Shown: positions 23,021 to 33,970, numbered from the stretch's first letter. The stretch is 64,000 bases of DNA from Forficula auricularia (GCA_024734495.1 JALMQS010000066.1:6354280-6418279), one strand, 5' to 3'. Numbers and translations: made by a program. Notes: a model not told the origin generated them from the sequence alone.

Positions 23021-23934
23021 AAGGAAAATTAGAAAAATTAGAATTCTTAATTAGAGCTGTTGAGTTGCAATTTGGCTGTTTCTAAATATTATTATCTCCA
23101 TCTTTGATCCAAGTTGGAGCTACAGGTATTTCCACATTCCCTATAGATCGATTGAATCTGACCTATGGTTTTCGTTTTTGATCGTACATGAGGAGTTATC
23201 ACACTTGGTATTTTAATTAATTTAATTTGTATCAATTCCAAAATTACCCATCTTAGGACATAAGTTATCTTTTAATGAAATAATTATTTCAATAAACGTC
23301 TTAGGCAGAGAAAAAAATTACTTGGGAAACGACGACATTAATGTCCTTCCATAAAAAATTGTTTAAATCATTAAATTTTACAGAAACCGTAGCAAGTCTA
23401 AAAATTTAATTTCTAATTTAAAAGTTGTATAATTTAATAAAAGGATTAATGAAAATGTTTTGGATTTTTACGGTCATTTTCCGTCATTAATGGCTCTGTT
23501 TATCAACCATTAGGATTAGTTAAAAAATCCTGCGTGTGTCTTAAAAACCTGCTACTGAACTAATGTTAGTTCATTAAAGATAAATTACCTGCGACTACAC
23601 CACTCACTCTATCATATAAACATTACGCGTGTGCGTGTTATCGTCATTCTGTATCTAATTCCACCTACACATGCACACACATAAATTCGCAGTAAGAATT
23701 AATGTAGTCGGCAATATCTCAATTAAATAAAAAATAAAACCATTAAATAAATAAATCATAACAAATGATATTGCAGATTTAGTGATGTAGTTGAGTGGGG
23801 GTTCATGAGATAGGAACCCAGTTTTTGAAGAAAAACTTAATTAACCGTGTAAACTAGTTTAAAATTCTAAGCTACATAGAAGTATTTTCTTTTGATGCGG
23901 GTTAGTTAAACTCAATTGAGATTTGATTTGATGT
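23021..23934. other. AT-rich DNA, no gene seen
   Basis: 23550-23700 is somewhat more complex, with acgcgtgtgcgtgt and cacatgcacacaca strings. No frame or repeat was identified. Confidence 0.4.
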
Positions 23935-24355
23935 AGAGGTACCCAAGAGTAATAAAAAGTACAAATTCTAAATAAAATAACTTATTGTAAGGTCATTTTC
24001 ACTCTTTTAAAAACCGTCTTTTTGGAGAATCTCCCCCTCCTTCTTTAGAGCTTAAATTGGTCAATAAATAAGCTTATATAATCTTCTTGTCTCCTTTAAC
24101 AGTGCTTTTTTAGTGTTATATTTTGCCATTAACATGAAAAATCCTTTTGCTGTTAATAGTAAACTATAACATCAAACAAGCACTGTTAAATAAATGAAAC
24201 AAAAAAGGATTGTTACAAGGTTCCTTCGTTGACTCTTTTAAATCACGAAGGAGAAAAGATCCTCCGAAACATGGAATTTTAAAAGAGTAAAAATGACGTT
24301 CCAATAAAATATTTTATTCAGAATTTATACTTTTGATTATTCTTAGGCGACCTCC
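23935..24355. mobile_element. Foldback element, decayed Penelope-type tail pair
   Basis: Outer arms of about 75 bp (near 23938-24016 and 24280-24352; for example cattttcactcttttaaaa against ttttaaaagagtaaaaatg) enclose a core. In the right arm the string gatcctccgaaacatgg, and in the left arm (read in reverse) ctaaagaaggaggggga, look like damaged versions of the hammerhead-like motif intact at 49593-49633. The phrase cttcttgtctcctttaacagtgc resembles the segments beside the motifs at 40830 and 58125. The core is too damaged to fold as a ribozyme. Confidence 0.5.
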
Positions 24356-24437
24356 CCATCAAGTCTTTATTCTATGCTACATTTGGTAAATTCTTAAGGC
24401 AAACATTGTCCGAGCTTGTATATATTTTATCATAGAA

Positions 24438-24608
24438 ATGTCAGATAAAGTACATTATAAAGGAAGATTTATAAAACAAAAAGTTCTTAATAAACGATTG
24501 AAAGCTGTTGCGACAATGGCGGAAGAGAAAAAACGTCAAAAAAGAACTAAAGTTAATCCACTTTTTATGTTAAATAAATGCGTTGTTGCCAGCTTGTTTT
24601 TAGTGTAA
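24438..24608 (+). CDS. Small ORF of 56 codons, unknown
   Basis: An ATG frame, too short to be listed among longer ORFs, encodes a basic peptide beginning MSDKVHYKGRFIKQKVLNKR and continuing with MAEEKKRQKR, then a hydrophobic end before TAA. The first 40 residues have the composition of the N terminus of a DNA- or RNA-binding protein and stand out in this AT-rich region. It lies directly upstream of dispersed repeat R-G, so it may be the 5' coding remnant of that element. There is no splice, promoter or similarity evidence. It could be chance. Confidence 0.3.
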   Translation: MSDKVHYKGRFIKQKVLNKRLKAVATMAEEKKRQKRTKVNPLFMLNKCVVASLFLV

Positions 24609-24935
24609 ATTTTTCATTATACATTTTTCATTATTTAATCATTATTATCTCAGAAACTGTGTTGTAACTATGAATTAAAATTTTCTTAAAAAATGTATTA
24701 ATTATTGTTTAATGTTGGTATAGTTTTTTATAACAATGATAAAAACAGTTTCTTAATTATAATTAAATATGTATGTAAACTTTCCGATATCCCGTATAGT
24801 GCTATGTACATATAAGAATCTGAAAAACTCTATCTTTGGAATTTAATATCTCCTGAACTACGTATATTGTTCATAAATTTCGTTTTGCCACCAATCGATG
24901 CAGAAGTATTTAAATAATAATCTATCTAAATTTCA
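24609..24935 (+). repeat. Dispersed repeat R-G, copy
   Basis: tatctcagaaactgtgttgt, attgtttaatgttggtatag, attaaatatgtatgtaaact, ttccgatatcccgtata and ttcataaatttcgtttt recur in this order at about 44000-44240. Confidence 0.7.
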
Positions 24936-25859
24936 AAAAAAATCCTAAGAAAACCTATATGGTGAAACAACTACGTTAATCAAATTGAATAATATTTTAA
25001 TAAAAAAATTCATAATCTCCAGTTTATTTCATTTTTATTTTATTTTTTCTGGATAAAGCATTTACTTGAGAGACCATGTAAAACATAGAACTAATATTTA
25101 ATTTCAATCAAATTAAGGTTTAGAATGAAAATGTCAAAAAAGCAGATGAACTTCAACAAAAAATTGTTTCTGTGTTATCAAATTTTAATCAAATATAAAT
25201 ATCCCTCAAAGGGGACGTTAAAGCCAGAACTACAATGGATTTTATTTCAATGAGAAAGCTCATCTTTCTTTCTGAGATGAAAAACGAATTGGATAAAAAG
25301 TGATAACTTTTTCCCAGACTTAGTACTATTTCTGCATGGCAATTTTCATCTCAGTCAACGTTTTGATGAAAAAACTGAAATTTGGCACATAAGAAGTTTA
25401 TTAATCCAAACTTGTGTGCGCAATTTCAGTTTATTGACTACAAACTTCCGATATGATAATTCAATGGTTTTCTGATTGTATGCATTTTTGAAACCAAAAG
25501 TTCTTAAGCTAGAAAACTCTTTGGAAAGGATTCTTCAGCAAATTTTATTAGTATCTATACAAAAATACAAAAATGGAAATGTCTATATTATTAGTCAAGG
25601 AATAAGGAATATTAGCGAAGGGAGACTGAATCTCAGATTGCAATCGACCATGGTATTGAGTTGCGTTATACATCATACTATATTATGTTATACTATATGG
25701 AAAATGGAAAGACCTTTCCTTCACTTGGTGAAAATACTTTAATTCTTTAGGTCTTTACAATTACCTAAGCAAAATCTAAACTTTTATTCTTATTAGAAAA
25801 ACAAACGTTTTAGCACTAAACAGAAGATTCCAACAGATTCCGTTATTGAGTAATTAGTA
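24936..25859. other. AT-rich DNA with R-B fragment
   Basis: 25380-25540 contains phrases of repeat R-B (aaatttggcacataag; gcatttttgaaaccaaaagt). The 88-codon frame at 25476-25742 lies across it and is not coding. The rest is anonymous. Confidence 0.4.
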
Positions 25860-27038
25860 CAGAGGTGTCCAACCTTTTGGCTTACACGGGTCACATTTGA
25901 AGAAAGAAAATTGTCTCGGGCCACGGATAAAATATTATAATTCTATTGTTATTTGTTATTCAAAAAAGATTTTTAAAAAAGTTAATAATGTAGAAATAAG
26001 AACTTTATTATTTTTTTAGCTCATAGTGAGCTTGTAATTTTACTTTTCGTAAATTTTATATTAGAAAATAGCTTCTCGTATATGTAAATACATACCTACA
26101 TACCTACAAAAAGTGATATTATATATTAGTTTGTATTATTTCTTGCCTAGATAGTTAATATAAAATTATAATAAAGAGACAATATTCAAATTTTCTTTCG
26201 GTTCATCAAATTGTTGTTCTAGAACATTCAATCAGAAAGTTGCAAGTAGAAAATTTATTTTTAATAAAAATCGAGTCGAAAATAGACCAAAATGATGATT
26301 ATTTTTTCGAAATCTTGAAATCTAGTTCCTGATTCAAAATTTAAAATGATCACTTTTATTTTTCGAAAACTTCACAGTAGATTTTCAGATTTCTTATTTT
26401 AGAGAAAAAAAAAATCACCAGGCCAAATTGTTGTGTGTTTTCCAGTATCTAGATATAAATCTCAGTGTTTTAATGAATTTTATTATTTTATATTGGGACA
26501 CGGGTTGGACAGCCTTTGTTTAAATCGAATGGGATTATAGAAGAATATGAGGAATTATAATTTAATTTTTAAAAGGGTCACAGATATAATAATCCCTGAG
26601 TATCCATTATCTATTGACAGTAAGAACGTGTAAAGATCTAAAAGACAAGTCCTGACAAGTTTTAGTCCAGCAGAGAAATTATCAATTAATTGTGATTGTT
26701 CTAGAAAATCCCAATTCCTTCTCTCCTTGTATTCATATAAATTATTGAAATAATAAATATTTTAGAAAATACGAGAAGAAGAATTTTTAAATATTCGAAA
26801 CTTTATTATTTTTTTTATCTTATATAGTTGAGCTTATAATTTTGGTTTTAGTGATTTTTATTCTTGAAAAAAACTTAACGTATTGTACAAATGTACATTC
26901 ATATTTCGAAAAAGGGAATAAATATATCTCTACATATAAATCTCAATGTTTTAAGGAAGTTTATGATTTTATGTTGGGCCACACTCATTGAAGTGCTGGG
27001 CCGCATGCGGCCCTCAGGCTACGGATTGGACAGCCCTG
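25860..27038. mobile_element. hAT-superfamily element, non-autonomous
   Basis: It begins CAGAGGTGTCCAACCTTTTG at 25860 and ends with an inverted counterpart, ggattggacagccctg at 27023-27038. The termini resemble many hAT elements. It is flanked by a perfect 8-bp duplication aattagta (25852-25859 and 27039-27046), the size expected for hAT. Inside, a second terminus-like string gggttggacagcctttg at about 26500-26516, and a repeated block (25995-26060 against 26800-26860), show an internal duplication or nested insertion of a relative. No transposase frame remains. Length is about 1.18 kb. Confidence 0.88.
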
Positions 27039-27046
27039 AATTAGTA

Positions 27047-27600
27047 TTATAAATATAATGGTTTTCTCTTTCATACATTATATAGCCACACAAACACGTC
27101 AAAATAACCCGGGCTCATATGCGGTGAATTCAAAAAGACAGTTGGATAGAACGAGAGAAACCATACAAATTTATGAATTATTATAATTATAAGAGATTTA
27201 GAACTACCCCATTCCCAAGATTTTCTCAAAGTTTAATACCATAATAATTACCTAATACAAATTAGTTCTCTGAAATCATTTTGAAACATTACGTAATATT
27301 TTCTCTCTCTTGTTTTATTTTTCCCCCCGACACGTTTAACTTTTATATTTGTACAATTCTTGTTTAGATGTATTTCATGAAATCTAGATTTATTTTATTT
27401 TATTTTTTTATTTCCCTCGTTAAAAATAACAAATTATATAATATATATGATTAGTGTGACCAGATTTATTATGTGATTTGCAGAAAATTAATTTCATTAC
27501 TTAAATGAAATAATGTATGTAAGTAATACGTGAATAAACTCATCTCTCTCTCTCTCTTTCGTCTATTTAGATTAATTTCATTTTATTTTATTTATTTACT
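27047..27600. other. AT-rich DNA before ratchet site
   Basis: No gene. A CT simple repeat lies at about 27543-27560. Confidence 0.45.
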
Positions 27601-27707
27601 GAATGATTTTATCTCTTTTATTAATTTATTTATTTGTTTGTTTGTTTCAGGTGAGTGTCCCAATTGTTTTTCTTTATATACGTGGTAGCAACTGATTGTC
27701 GGTGAGT
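27601..27707 (+). promoter_or_regulatory. Recursive splice (ratchet) site
   Basis: A T-rich pyrimidine tract with TTTG repeats ends in tttgtttcag at 27641-27650 and is followed without any exon by gtgagt at 27651-27656. An acceptor directly abutting a strong donor is the signature of recursive splicing known from long insect introns. A second donor, cg|gtgagt, lies 51 bases downstream at 27702. This matches the exon-definition arrangement reported for recursive sites. The 51-bp segment has a stop in all three frames, so it is unlikely to be a retained coding exon. If real, it implies a very long plus-strand intron spanning this point. Confidence 0.6.
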
Positions 27708-27986
27708 ACATACGAACATTCAGTTACAAATAATCTTTTCTATGCATTCCTATCTATAAGGAAGATTTTCAATTTAATCGTGAAAAAAATCTACACGCTG
27801 AAAAACATTCTCTTCAATTCTAGAATAGAATCAACTACGTACACCACATCTAATTGATATTATAACGCATTCAAACTGTTGTATTCTTAACATTTTATAA
27901 CAACTAAAATAAATATCATCGAAAGCACTACTTGTATTAAAGCTACTTTCTTCAATTTTGCAAGATTTTTAAATATATGGGTTGCG
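27708..27986. other. AT-rich DNA, nothing recognised
   Basis: No coding or repeat signal. Confidence 0.45.
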
Positions 27987-28115
27987 TTTAGTAAAATCAC
28001 ACATAATTAATCATAATTATTAATTGAACACGAATAAATAATACAATAAACTACTATGTAGTATTTATTCGTGTTCAATTAATATTTATGATTAATTATG
28101 TGTGATTTTACTAAA
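27987..28115. mobile_element. Small palindromic MITE-like hairpin
   Basis: tagtaaaatcacacataatt at the left end and its reverse complement at 28094-28112 continue into nearly perfect arms of about 57 bp around a short loop (near 28044-28058). It is a compact foldback with no coding content. Confidence 0.8.
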
Positions 28116-29317
28116 ATTTCAACTCTTAATAAAATTAATCATAAAAATAAAAGCATCAACAAACAGCTTCATTACTAATAAATATGAGTTGCATAATTAT
28201 AGGGGACGCTACTTGGGTGTCAAAATAAAATCTAATAAATTTACTCTATGCTTTTGACAGCCAGGCTTGGCTTGTTTTTTTTGCTAAACTTAATTAGAAA
28301 GGTCTAAAACTTTAAGATAAATTTTTAATTTATCTATCTGTTTAGATTCCAATACTCACGCTAACTCAAGAAAGTATAATCAATCGTATGAAGTTGGTTC
28401 TGATCAAAAAATATTCTAATATCCAATGATTAGATTTTGGGATTTTTAGCTATGGGATTTAGAAATATAATATATGGGTGGGTATCGAAAGGTTGTAATA
28501 AATGAGCTGAAATTCGGCACAGAAGTTATAGATATATATTAATTTGCATCCTTCAATGATTTCTTCTTAAAAATGAACAACTTTGCTACTCTTGGCAAGA
28601 AAGGCCTATGAAATTCAAATTATTTTCTTCGTTAGATGAAAATTATTATTTTTCATTTTTAAAATTTTAAAATATTTTCAAAATGAATAAATTATTAGAA
28701 AAAATAATTTTGAAAAATATAAATTGATATTTATCGGTGTTAGTTAAATTTTTAAATTTGATTATAGAAATTTGGAAAACCACTGTTCTTTATAATTTAA
28801 CATCAGTATAGTCGACATCTTTGTTAGTACAAGCCGAAAAAAACCCAATATATTAAAACATTTTCTGTTCGGATGTTTTCCAAATCGATAAATATTTTCC
28901 AATGGTTTGGAATTAATATCCTAATTCAATTGATATGATATTTTCCTCTCTCCCACCCCAATTGGATGGTTAACAACTAAATTATCATTTAATTCTGACA
29001 AATGGCACATTTGCTTTTGTGTACTGGAGGTAGAGAGGAGGAGATTGCTATTCATTTATGAATTTATCGTATATTTATACGTATTATGCATTAACAAAGA
29101 AAATCTGATTTAACCCAGCCATTAGACAATCATTAGTGTTCTCAATTGGAAAACAACTCGCCATTTATGTACCAGTTACGACGAGTATTACTTCCCTGGA
29201 AATTATTCATTTGTTTATTTGACAAAATTATCGCGAAATCTTTAAAGAAATTATATGTCTGACTGGCTGTTTGTCTGTCAGTCTTTTACTGAGACTCACT
29301 CCTACACAAATTATCAA
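28116..29317. other. AT-rich DNA, no gene seen
   Basis: 28480-28560 has weak R-B-like phrasing (gagctgaaattcggcacag). Nothing else was recognised. Confidence 0.45.
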
Positions 29318-29402
29318 GTTTCCTGCTTCCATCTTTCAATCCTCCACGACTCACGTCCACAAATACCTTCGATTCTACTCCCACACATAAATATTACGAA
29401 AA
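29318..29402 (+). mobile_element. LINE 3' end fragment (Jockey/CR1-type)
   Basis: The plus strand reads FPASIFQSSTTHVHKYLRFY then SHT and TAA at 29388-29390. This corresponds to the terminal VFPxxYNLQxFKTRVHKYL block of the same LINE type as 5410, 48275 and 61711. Only about 85 bp survives. Confidence 0.6.
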
Positions 29403-29505
29403 AGAATTGAGTGACTTCTACACATCATATGACTTTCCATTACCACGCTTTAATAAATACACATATAATTTATTCAAAATTGATTTAAAATATTTTTAAA
29501 CAGTA

Positions 29506-30230
29506 GGGGAGACCGGGACACATTTTCCATAGGAGCACGTTTTCTAACTCGGTTTAGTTTTTAAATAAGCAGCTAAATGTCGTAGGCCGGCCAACTGGCT
29601 GAAGTAGCAACACAGCACCCATCATCTATGAAAGTTTTAGTTTAGTAGTTGCTGTCACATCGTCGGCCGAGCTGTTTTCTTAATTTTTTCAACGATGAGT
29701 AAATTTTCAGTTCTTTATTTAAACTTGAAATAAATGTACTAGCATTAAACTTATTGTTTTGACATTTCATGTACTAAAGAAGAGTTTCTTTCTTCACATA
29801 GATATGAGTTTGTTTTGCAAATAACTTACACTGCTACTCGTGTGGGTAGTGTCAAAGTTCCAAAATGGCGAAGGGGAAAGTTTTGCAAAAGCAAACGGGG
29901 CATGTTCTATTATTATGCCTTTTTAGTTTACAATAAAAAATACATATTAAGTAACAAGCAATATGTATTAACTGTATTTTCCCATTTAAAGTATAGTTGG
30001 AAAATTTGCCCACGTACATTTTTAGTAGGCTGGAAAACTTGCCCCGCATACGGGTCACATTTTCCAACTTCACATGAACAGACTTGACCATTTGCTGTCA
30101 AAAACTATATTAACTTTTTTGAAAAATAATTGTGATAGTTTGTAGTTAAAGGTATAGGGAATGCAATGATATCCTGATTACTTCAAAAAAGATAAAAATA
30201 AAAAATACAAAAACTTGCCCCGGTCTTCCC
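29506..30230. mobile_element. TIR DNA element with TA target site
   Basis: The left end ggggagaccgggacacattt follows TA at 29504-29505. The right end aacttgccccggtcttccc precedes TA at 30231-30232. These inverted ends and the TA flanks suggest a Tc1/mariner/pogo-like or related non-autonomous element. The inside repeats the end motif several times (variants of ttttcca and ttgcccc near 29870, 30000, 30035 and 30060), so there are subterminal repeats. Frames at 29815-30087 and 29852-30091 simply read through these repeats. Confidence 0.75.
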
Positions 30231-30310
30231 TAGTTATAAATTAATTGATTAAAGCTTTGGTGGTTGAATAATGTAATAGAAGGCTTTGATAAGCTCCACA
30301 TTATGAACCG

Positions 30311-30550
30311 TTAAATATATCTATTAACACAAACATTTAAAACACAAATACAAGACGTTTCGATCACTAGGTCTGTAATCGTTTTCAAGAGTGTGATACC
30401 CTGGTTCTTTCTATTAAAATATTTATAAAAATAATGAATTGGAAGAAAAAGTGGAAAAATTTTCAAGAGTTGGGACCGGCTCTCTCCACTCCTAATGACC
30501 TCACCCAAGCATACTATAAGTGCGGGCCCAGCCGTACCAACATTGGACAC
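30311..30550 (-). mobile_element. Decayed Penelope-type tail
   Basis: Read on the minus strand, a tgatcgaaacgtcttg end with upstream cgattacagacctag gives a stem (gattac with gtgatc) followed by GAAACGUC, as in the other tails. The CUGANGA core is damaged (uugaaaa) and stem I does not pair. The flanking 30420-30550 is GC-richer and probably belongs to the same insertion. Not an active motif. Confidence 0.4.
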
Positions 30551-30704
30551 TCAGAAACAAAAATCCTGTTTATATTTGATCTGACTAATTAAATCCATCG
30601 ACATTATTATTTCTTTATTTGTGCTATATCAATAGAATTCATTTTTGTTAGACCTCTAACAAGGTAGAAGCAATTACTTTAATATCAATTTTTAAAAAGA
30701 CTAT

Positions 30705-30767
30705 ATTTGAGTCGCGACCAAATTTTACAGAAAATGTGGGGTCGGACATAAAAAAGTTTGCGCACCA
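30705..30767 (-). mobile_element. Solo hAT-like terminus
   Basis: On the minus strand, cagtggtgcgcaaactttt is followed by a gtccgaccccaca / tggtcgcgac block. This is typical of hAT-related ends. No matching second end was found nearby. Confidence 0.45.
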
Positions 30768-31419
30768 CTGATCTAGACAGACAGAAAAATTATACTTTAA
30801 ATTGATTTTCTGTTAATTTCTGAACACAAATAATCAAATAATTTGTATTTAGCATTAATCTGTGCACTTTATCTATGTGACATCTTATCTGACGGAAAAA
30901 TTAAATAAGTAAACTGTTCAGTTTAAATAGACATTATCGAAGGCCACTTGACTGTGCCAACATTTTTTTTTTTTGCACCGAGGACTGCGCAGTTTATAAA
31001 TTGGATCCCCCACACTTTGCTCACTTTAACTGAAAACATTCCTCATGTTTAGAAGTTTTATTTACCATAAATGAATATTTGTATTTCCAATTCGGAAAAC
31101 TGATTAGATTTCGGACTCTCTCTATATCGTTTTAGAACTTTCAATTAACTTTCAAAATGCAGAAAATATTTTTTGGCAGATTTTATTGCGATTTTAAGGC
31201 CCTGTGATGATAAAGACAGATAAACAAACATGTGTTTTTCATTTAATGAAATAATCAAATTATTTGAAACCCACTAAAAATTTATCACTTATAATATAAA
31301 TGTAAAAATTAATTAAGAAATTGATTTTATCATAAGTTAATTAAATTAGAAAATGAATACTATATATATTTGTCTAGATTAATTTGTAACAACGCTTAGA
31401 GAAATTTCTCTAAAAAAAT
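30768..31419. other. AT-rich DNA, nothing recognised
   Basis: No coding or repeat signal. Confidence 0.45.
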
Positions 31420-31492
31420 TACGCTCTTGCCTAGAATCGAACCGACGAACTCTTGAACTATGGGCATCAGCTCTAGCGATTACACCATTGCA
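31420..31492 (-). repeat. tRNA-like SINE head or tRNA pseudogene
   Basis: On the minus strand, aatggtgtaatcgctagagc (A-box-like) is followed by cggttcgattctaggc (B box). Stems are incomplete. Confidence 0.5.
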
Positions 31493-31605
31493 ACATTAAT
31501 ATTTGTATATTGATTTCTGTTACTAAAACTATATATTTTTGATTTGGACTTTGTGTCGAGATAATATTGTATTCATTTGAACTCGAATGAAAATGAAAAA
31601 ACACC

Positions 31606-31830
31606 AATAGATTTTAAATTAAGAAACATTAAATATATATTAAATAACGAGGCAAATTTGAAATATAATTGTCAGCGCGGAGTTTAAACTGATGGCTCCA
31701 ATCGATTTTCATTAACCAGGCAAATTTGAAATATAATTCTAATTTGGACTCGAATTTTGTAATGAAAGACTCCAATTCATTTTAAATTAAGAAACATTAA
31801 ATATATTTATCATTATTCCCCCCCCCCACC
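31606..31830 (+). repeat. Interleaved direct repeats and C run
   Basis: ttttaaattaagaaacatta occurs at about 31607 and 31779, and caaatttgaaatataatt at about 31652 and 31722. A run of C ends the block near 31818-31827. It looks like a local duplication. Confidence 0.55.
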
Positions 31831-31936
31831 TCGCCACTCAAAAGTTAAAGAGGTGAAACTTTTAAGAGACGATGTATTTTCGGTAGTTTACCGGTATACA
31901 TTTGGAGTGTGGTTTTTTAAGAGGAATAAAATTTTT

Positions 31937-32023
31937 GACCGAGACGCTGCCCGCCAGGGCACCAGCCCGGAGGGCCGAGCTTCGAGGGCGTGCCGAAGGC
32001 ACGCACGAAAAGCTCGTTTTTAA
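31937..32023. other. GC-rich nested stem-loop island
   Basis: About 85 bases of high G/C sit between A/T flanks. GCGTGCC (31988-31994) pairs with GGCACGC (31998-32004) over a GAA loop. Outside it, CGAGCTT (31976-31982) pairs with AAGCTCG (32010-32016). The 5' part (gccagggcaccagcccgg) also folds. It could be a structured RNA, the head of a SINE or a transposon end. Confidence 0.5.
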
Positions 32024-32329
32024 TAGTTGATTATATTTATTTATTTGTTTTCATCACTTTTTCTAACTAGAGTTTTCGATTTTTCCTCTAATTCATTCTT
32101 ATAATCTCTGTGGGGGGTTTGTATTGAACTAATATGTTTTTCTTGAGATAACTACTTGTCTGGTTTGTGAATGAAATTGGGTGTTAATCTGCACTATACC
32201 TGTTGCACTTTGGCCCATGTTGAAATCCGTCCTGGAGGTTCGATTAGATAAGTAAATTGCTCTGTATGTATGTATTTATGAATGTAAGTGTGTGTGTTTA
32301 TGTGTTAAAGTGAGATAGCGTGGAGAGTG

Positions 32330-32480
32330 AGTTGGTCCGATCGACCGTCGCGTCTTCCCCTCCATCCCTACTTCCACCCGCATCCTCCCCACCACTTTTC
32401 TGACCACGGCCAATACCACCTCCCCCCCGCGCTCGGCTGACAGACGAGTTCTACAAGGCCGAAAATATTCGAGTGCAATC
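32330..32480. promoter_or_regulatory. GC-rich, C-rich island, possible promoter
   Basis: A sharp composition change with several CG dinucleotides (gatcgaccgtcgcgtctt) and pyrimidine-rich blocks on the plus strand, in otherwise AT-rich DNA. No TATA box or initiator that I would defend, and no coding frame follows except a 17-codon ATG frame at 32522. It is a candidate regulatory region only. Confidence 0.25.
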
Positions 32481-32784
32481 TAAACAAAAAATACTACGAT
32501 AGTTTGTTTCGCACTGTTTGAAATGAGAGTCAATATTGTCATTGGAGTGTTGGCCACCTCACTCACCTCACTTTGAGTGCTTTCTAATTATTTATCTTCA
32601 TTTTCCCAGACGAAATATTAACTATCCTTATCTATGACTCATCTATATATATCATGCAATTTTTATTCTTGCGTAGTTCCACTGTTCAATCTATGAAGTA
32701 AATATGAGAAGAGTCAAGTTGCCGATAGAAATTGATTTAAATTTTCTAAGAAAATCACAATAGGGTGTCATCTAGTAATACCTA

Positions 32785-33314
32785 CAGTGATTCTCAAAGT
32801 GGAGGTCGCGAATAATATTCTATTTATAGGGTCGTAGAAAAATTGATGACGGATCAATTTTTTATGTCAAATATTTTATAAATTTACCATAGATTCTGTT
32901 TAGAAATAAAAAATTTTATAACTATTTTATTATATGTGACCCGCACTGACCGACATTAAACGCAGGTTTAATTTCTAGTGCCAAAATAATCAGGTTCACT
33001 CATCATATTAAATTTAATTTAAAATATGTTTAATTTACTTATTTAGTTAGTTAAGTTAATGTCGAAACATAAACATAATATTTTGTTCAAAGATAAACCA
33101 AAGATATCTTAGTAAATTTTATTGATACATTGATTTAATAAATATTCTATTAATCAAAATTATGACTGTTAAAATGCAATTAAATTAACTCCTTCTGGAT
33201 TTAAATTAAACCTCGCACTCTGGTATGTTTTCCTACACATATTCTTTCTTCGGGGATCCTTTGAAATTTTCAAGTCCAAAAGAGGATCGCGAACTAAAAG
33301 TTTGGGTAACACTG
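32785..33314. mobile_element. hAT-like non-autonomous element
   Basis: The left terminus CAGTGATTCTCAAAGTG at 32785 and the right terminus aaagtttgggtaacactg ending at 33314 are imperfect inverted repeats. Next to each end lies a ggtcgcg / gatcgcga block. The same arrangement occurs at 56319-56668. I could not confirm an 8-bp duplication (aataccta on the left, atctatta on the right), so boundaries may be slightly off. Confidence 0.6.
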
Positions 33315-33420
33315 ATCTATTATATTGATATGACGATGGAATGGATTATTTTTAATTATATGTCAAAAGGTTCTTTTTCATCCTCTTGGGAATCGAAATC
33401 GTTTACATAATCATGTCATA

Positions 33421-33565
33421 GAGGTTCGCACCTCACAGGGTAGCCAAATGCCCTGGATTGCTGCATTACTGGCACTTGGGTTCGATTCTCAAGGAAATGA
33501 AAAACAACCCTTCTGACATAATTAAAAAGAATCCATCCATCTGATCTAATAAATGACACTCTCTT
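33421..33565 (+). repeat. SINE family S1, best-preserved head
   Basis: The A-box-like tagccaaatgccctgg at 33441 is followed 37 bases later by the B box gggttcgattctc (33478-33490). The family body follows: acaacccttctgacataa, then a tgatctaataaatgacactc end. The same layout occurs at 960, 36140, 49866 and 51109 on the plus strand, and at 35335 and 50471 on the minus strand. Confidence 0.7.
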
Positions 33566-33754
33566 ATGATTTTCTTATGAGGGAAATATAAAATTTATAA
33601 ATATCAATTTCAATTGTGGTTTAAAAGCAGCAAATTCAGAACCCTTGCTATTTCCATATTATGCTCATTTCTTAACCACAATTTTAAATAGAGTAGTAAT
33701 TGGTGAGGGAAGCAACGTGTACCTCCCCAATAGTTCTCAAACTCTTTACCTCTT

Positions 33755-33812
33755 AAACCCTGAAGAAAGAGAGGTTTCTTCCGAACGTTGGGTTTTAAGA
33801 GCCACTTCTCCA
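33755..33812 (+). ncRNA. Damaged hammerhead-like motif
   Basis: taaacc precedes an intact CUGAAGA. A weak stem II follows, then GAA-CGUU (one A of GAAA missing), then ggguuuu, which could pair with aaacc. Homologous to the intact motif at 49593-49633 but inactivated by at least one deletion. Confidence 0.4.
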
Positions 33813-33873
33813 GTGAATTCTACTATCAGTAGATCTCCAAAATAAAATACCTACTTAAAATTTATTAGATAAG

Positions 33874-33970
33874 AAAAAAGTGGTGGTCATCTAACTAATT
33901 TCCATTACTGAAGGCATTTTGGTTGTAATGGAAATTCGTTCCTTACCGTGTATTAGGGGACCACGTTTTT
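33874..33970. repeat. Small foldback
   Basis: aaaaagtggtggtcat at the left is mirrored by ggggaccacgttttt at the right, with further pairing between tttccatta and taatggaaa inside. About 97 bp. Confidence 0.6.

Noticed and set aside
29815..30091. Frames on both strands of 79-90 codons
   Set aside because: They lie across the repeated end motifs of a TIR element and mirror each other.
30311..30550. Active hammerhead at the gaaacgtc end
   Set aside because: Core is uugaaaa rather than CUGANGA and stem I does not pair.
32522..32575. Signal-peptide-like 17-codon ORF (MRVNIVIGVLATSLTSL)
   Set aside because: It stops at once, with no donor site inside to continue it.
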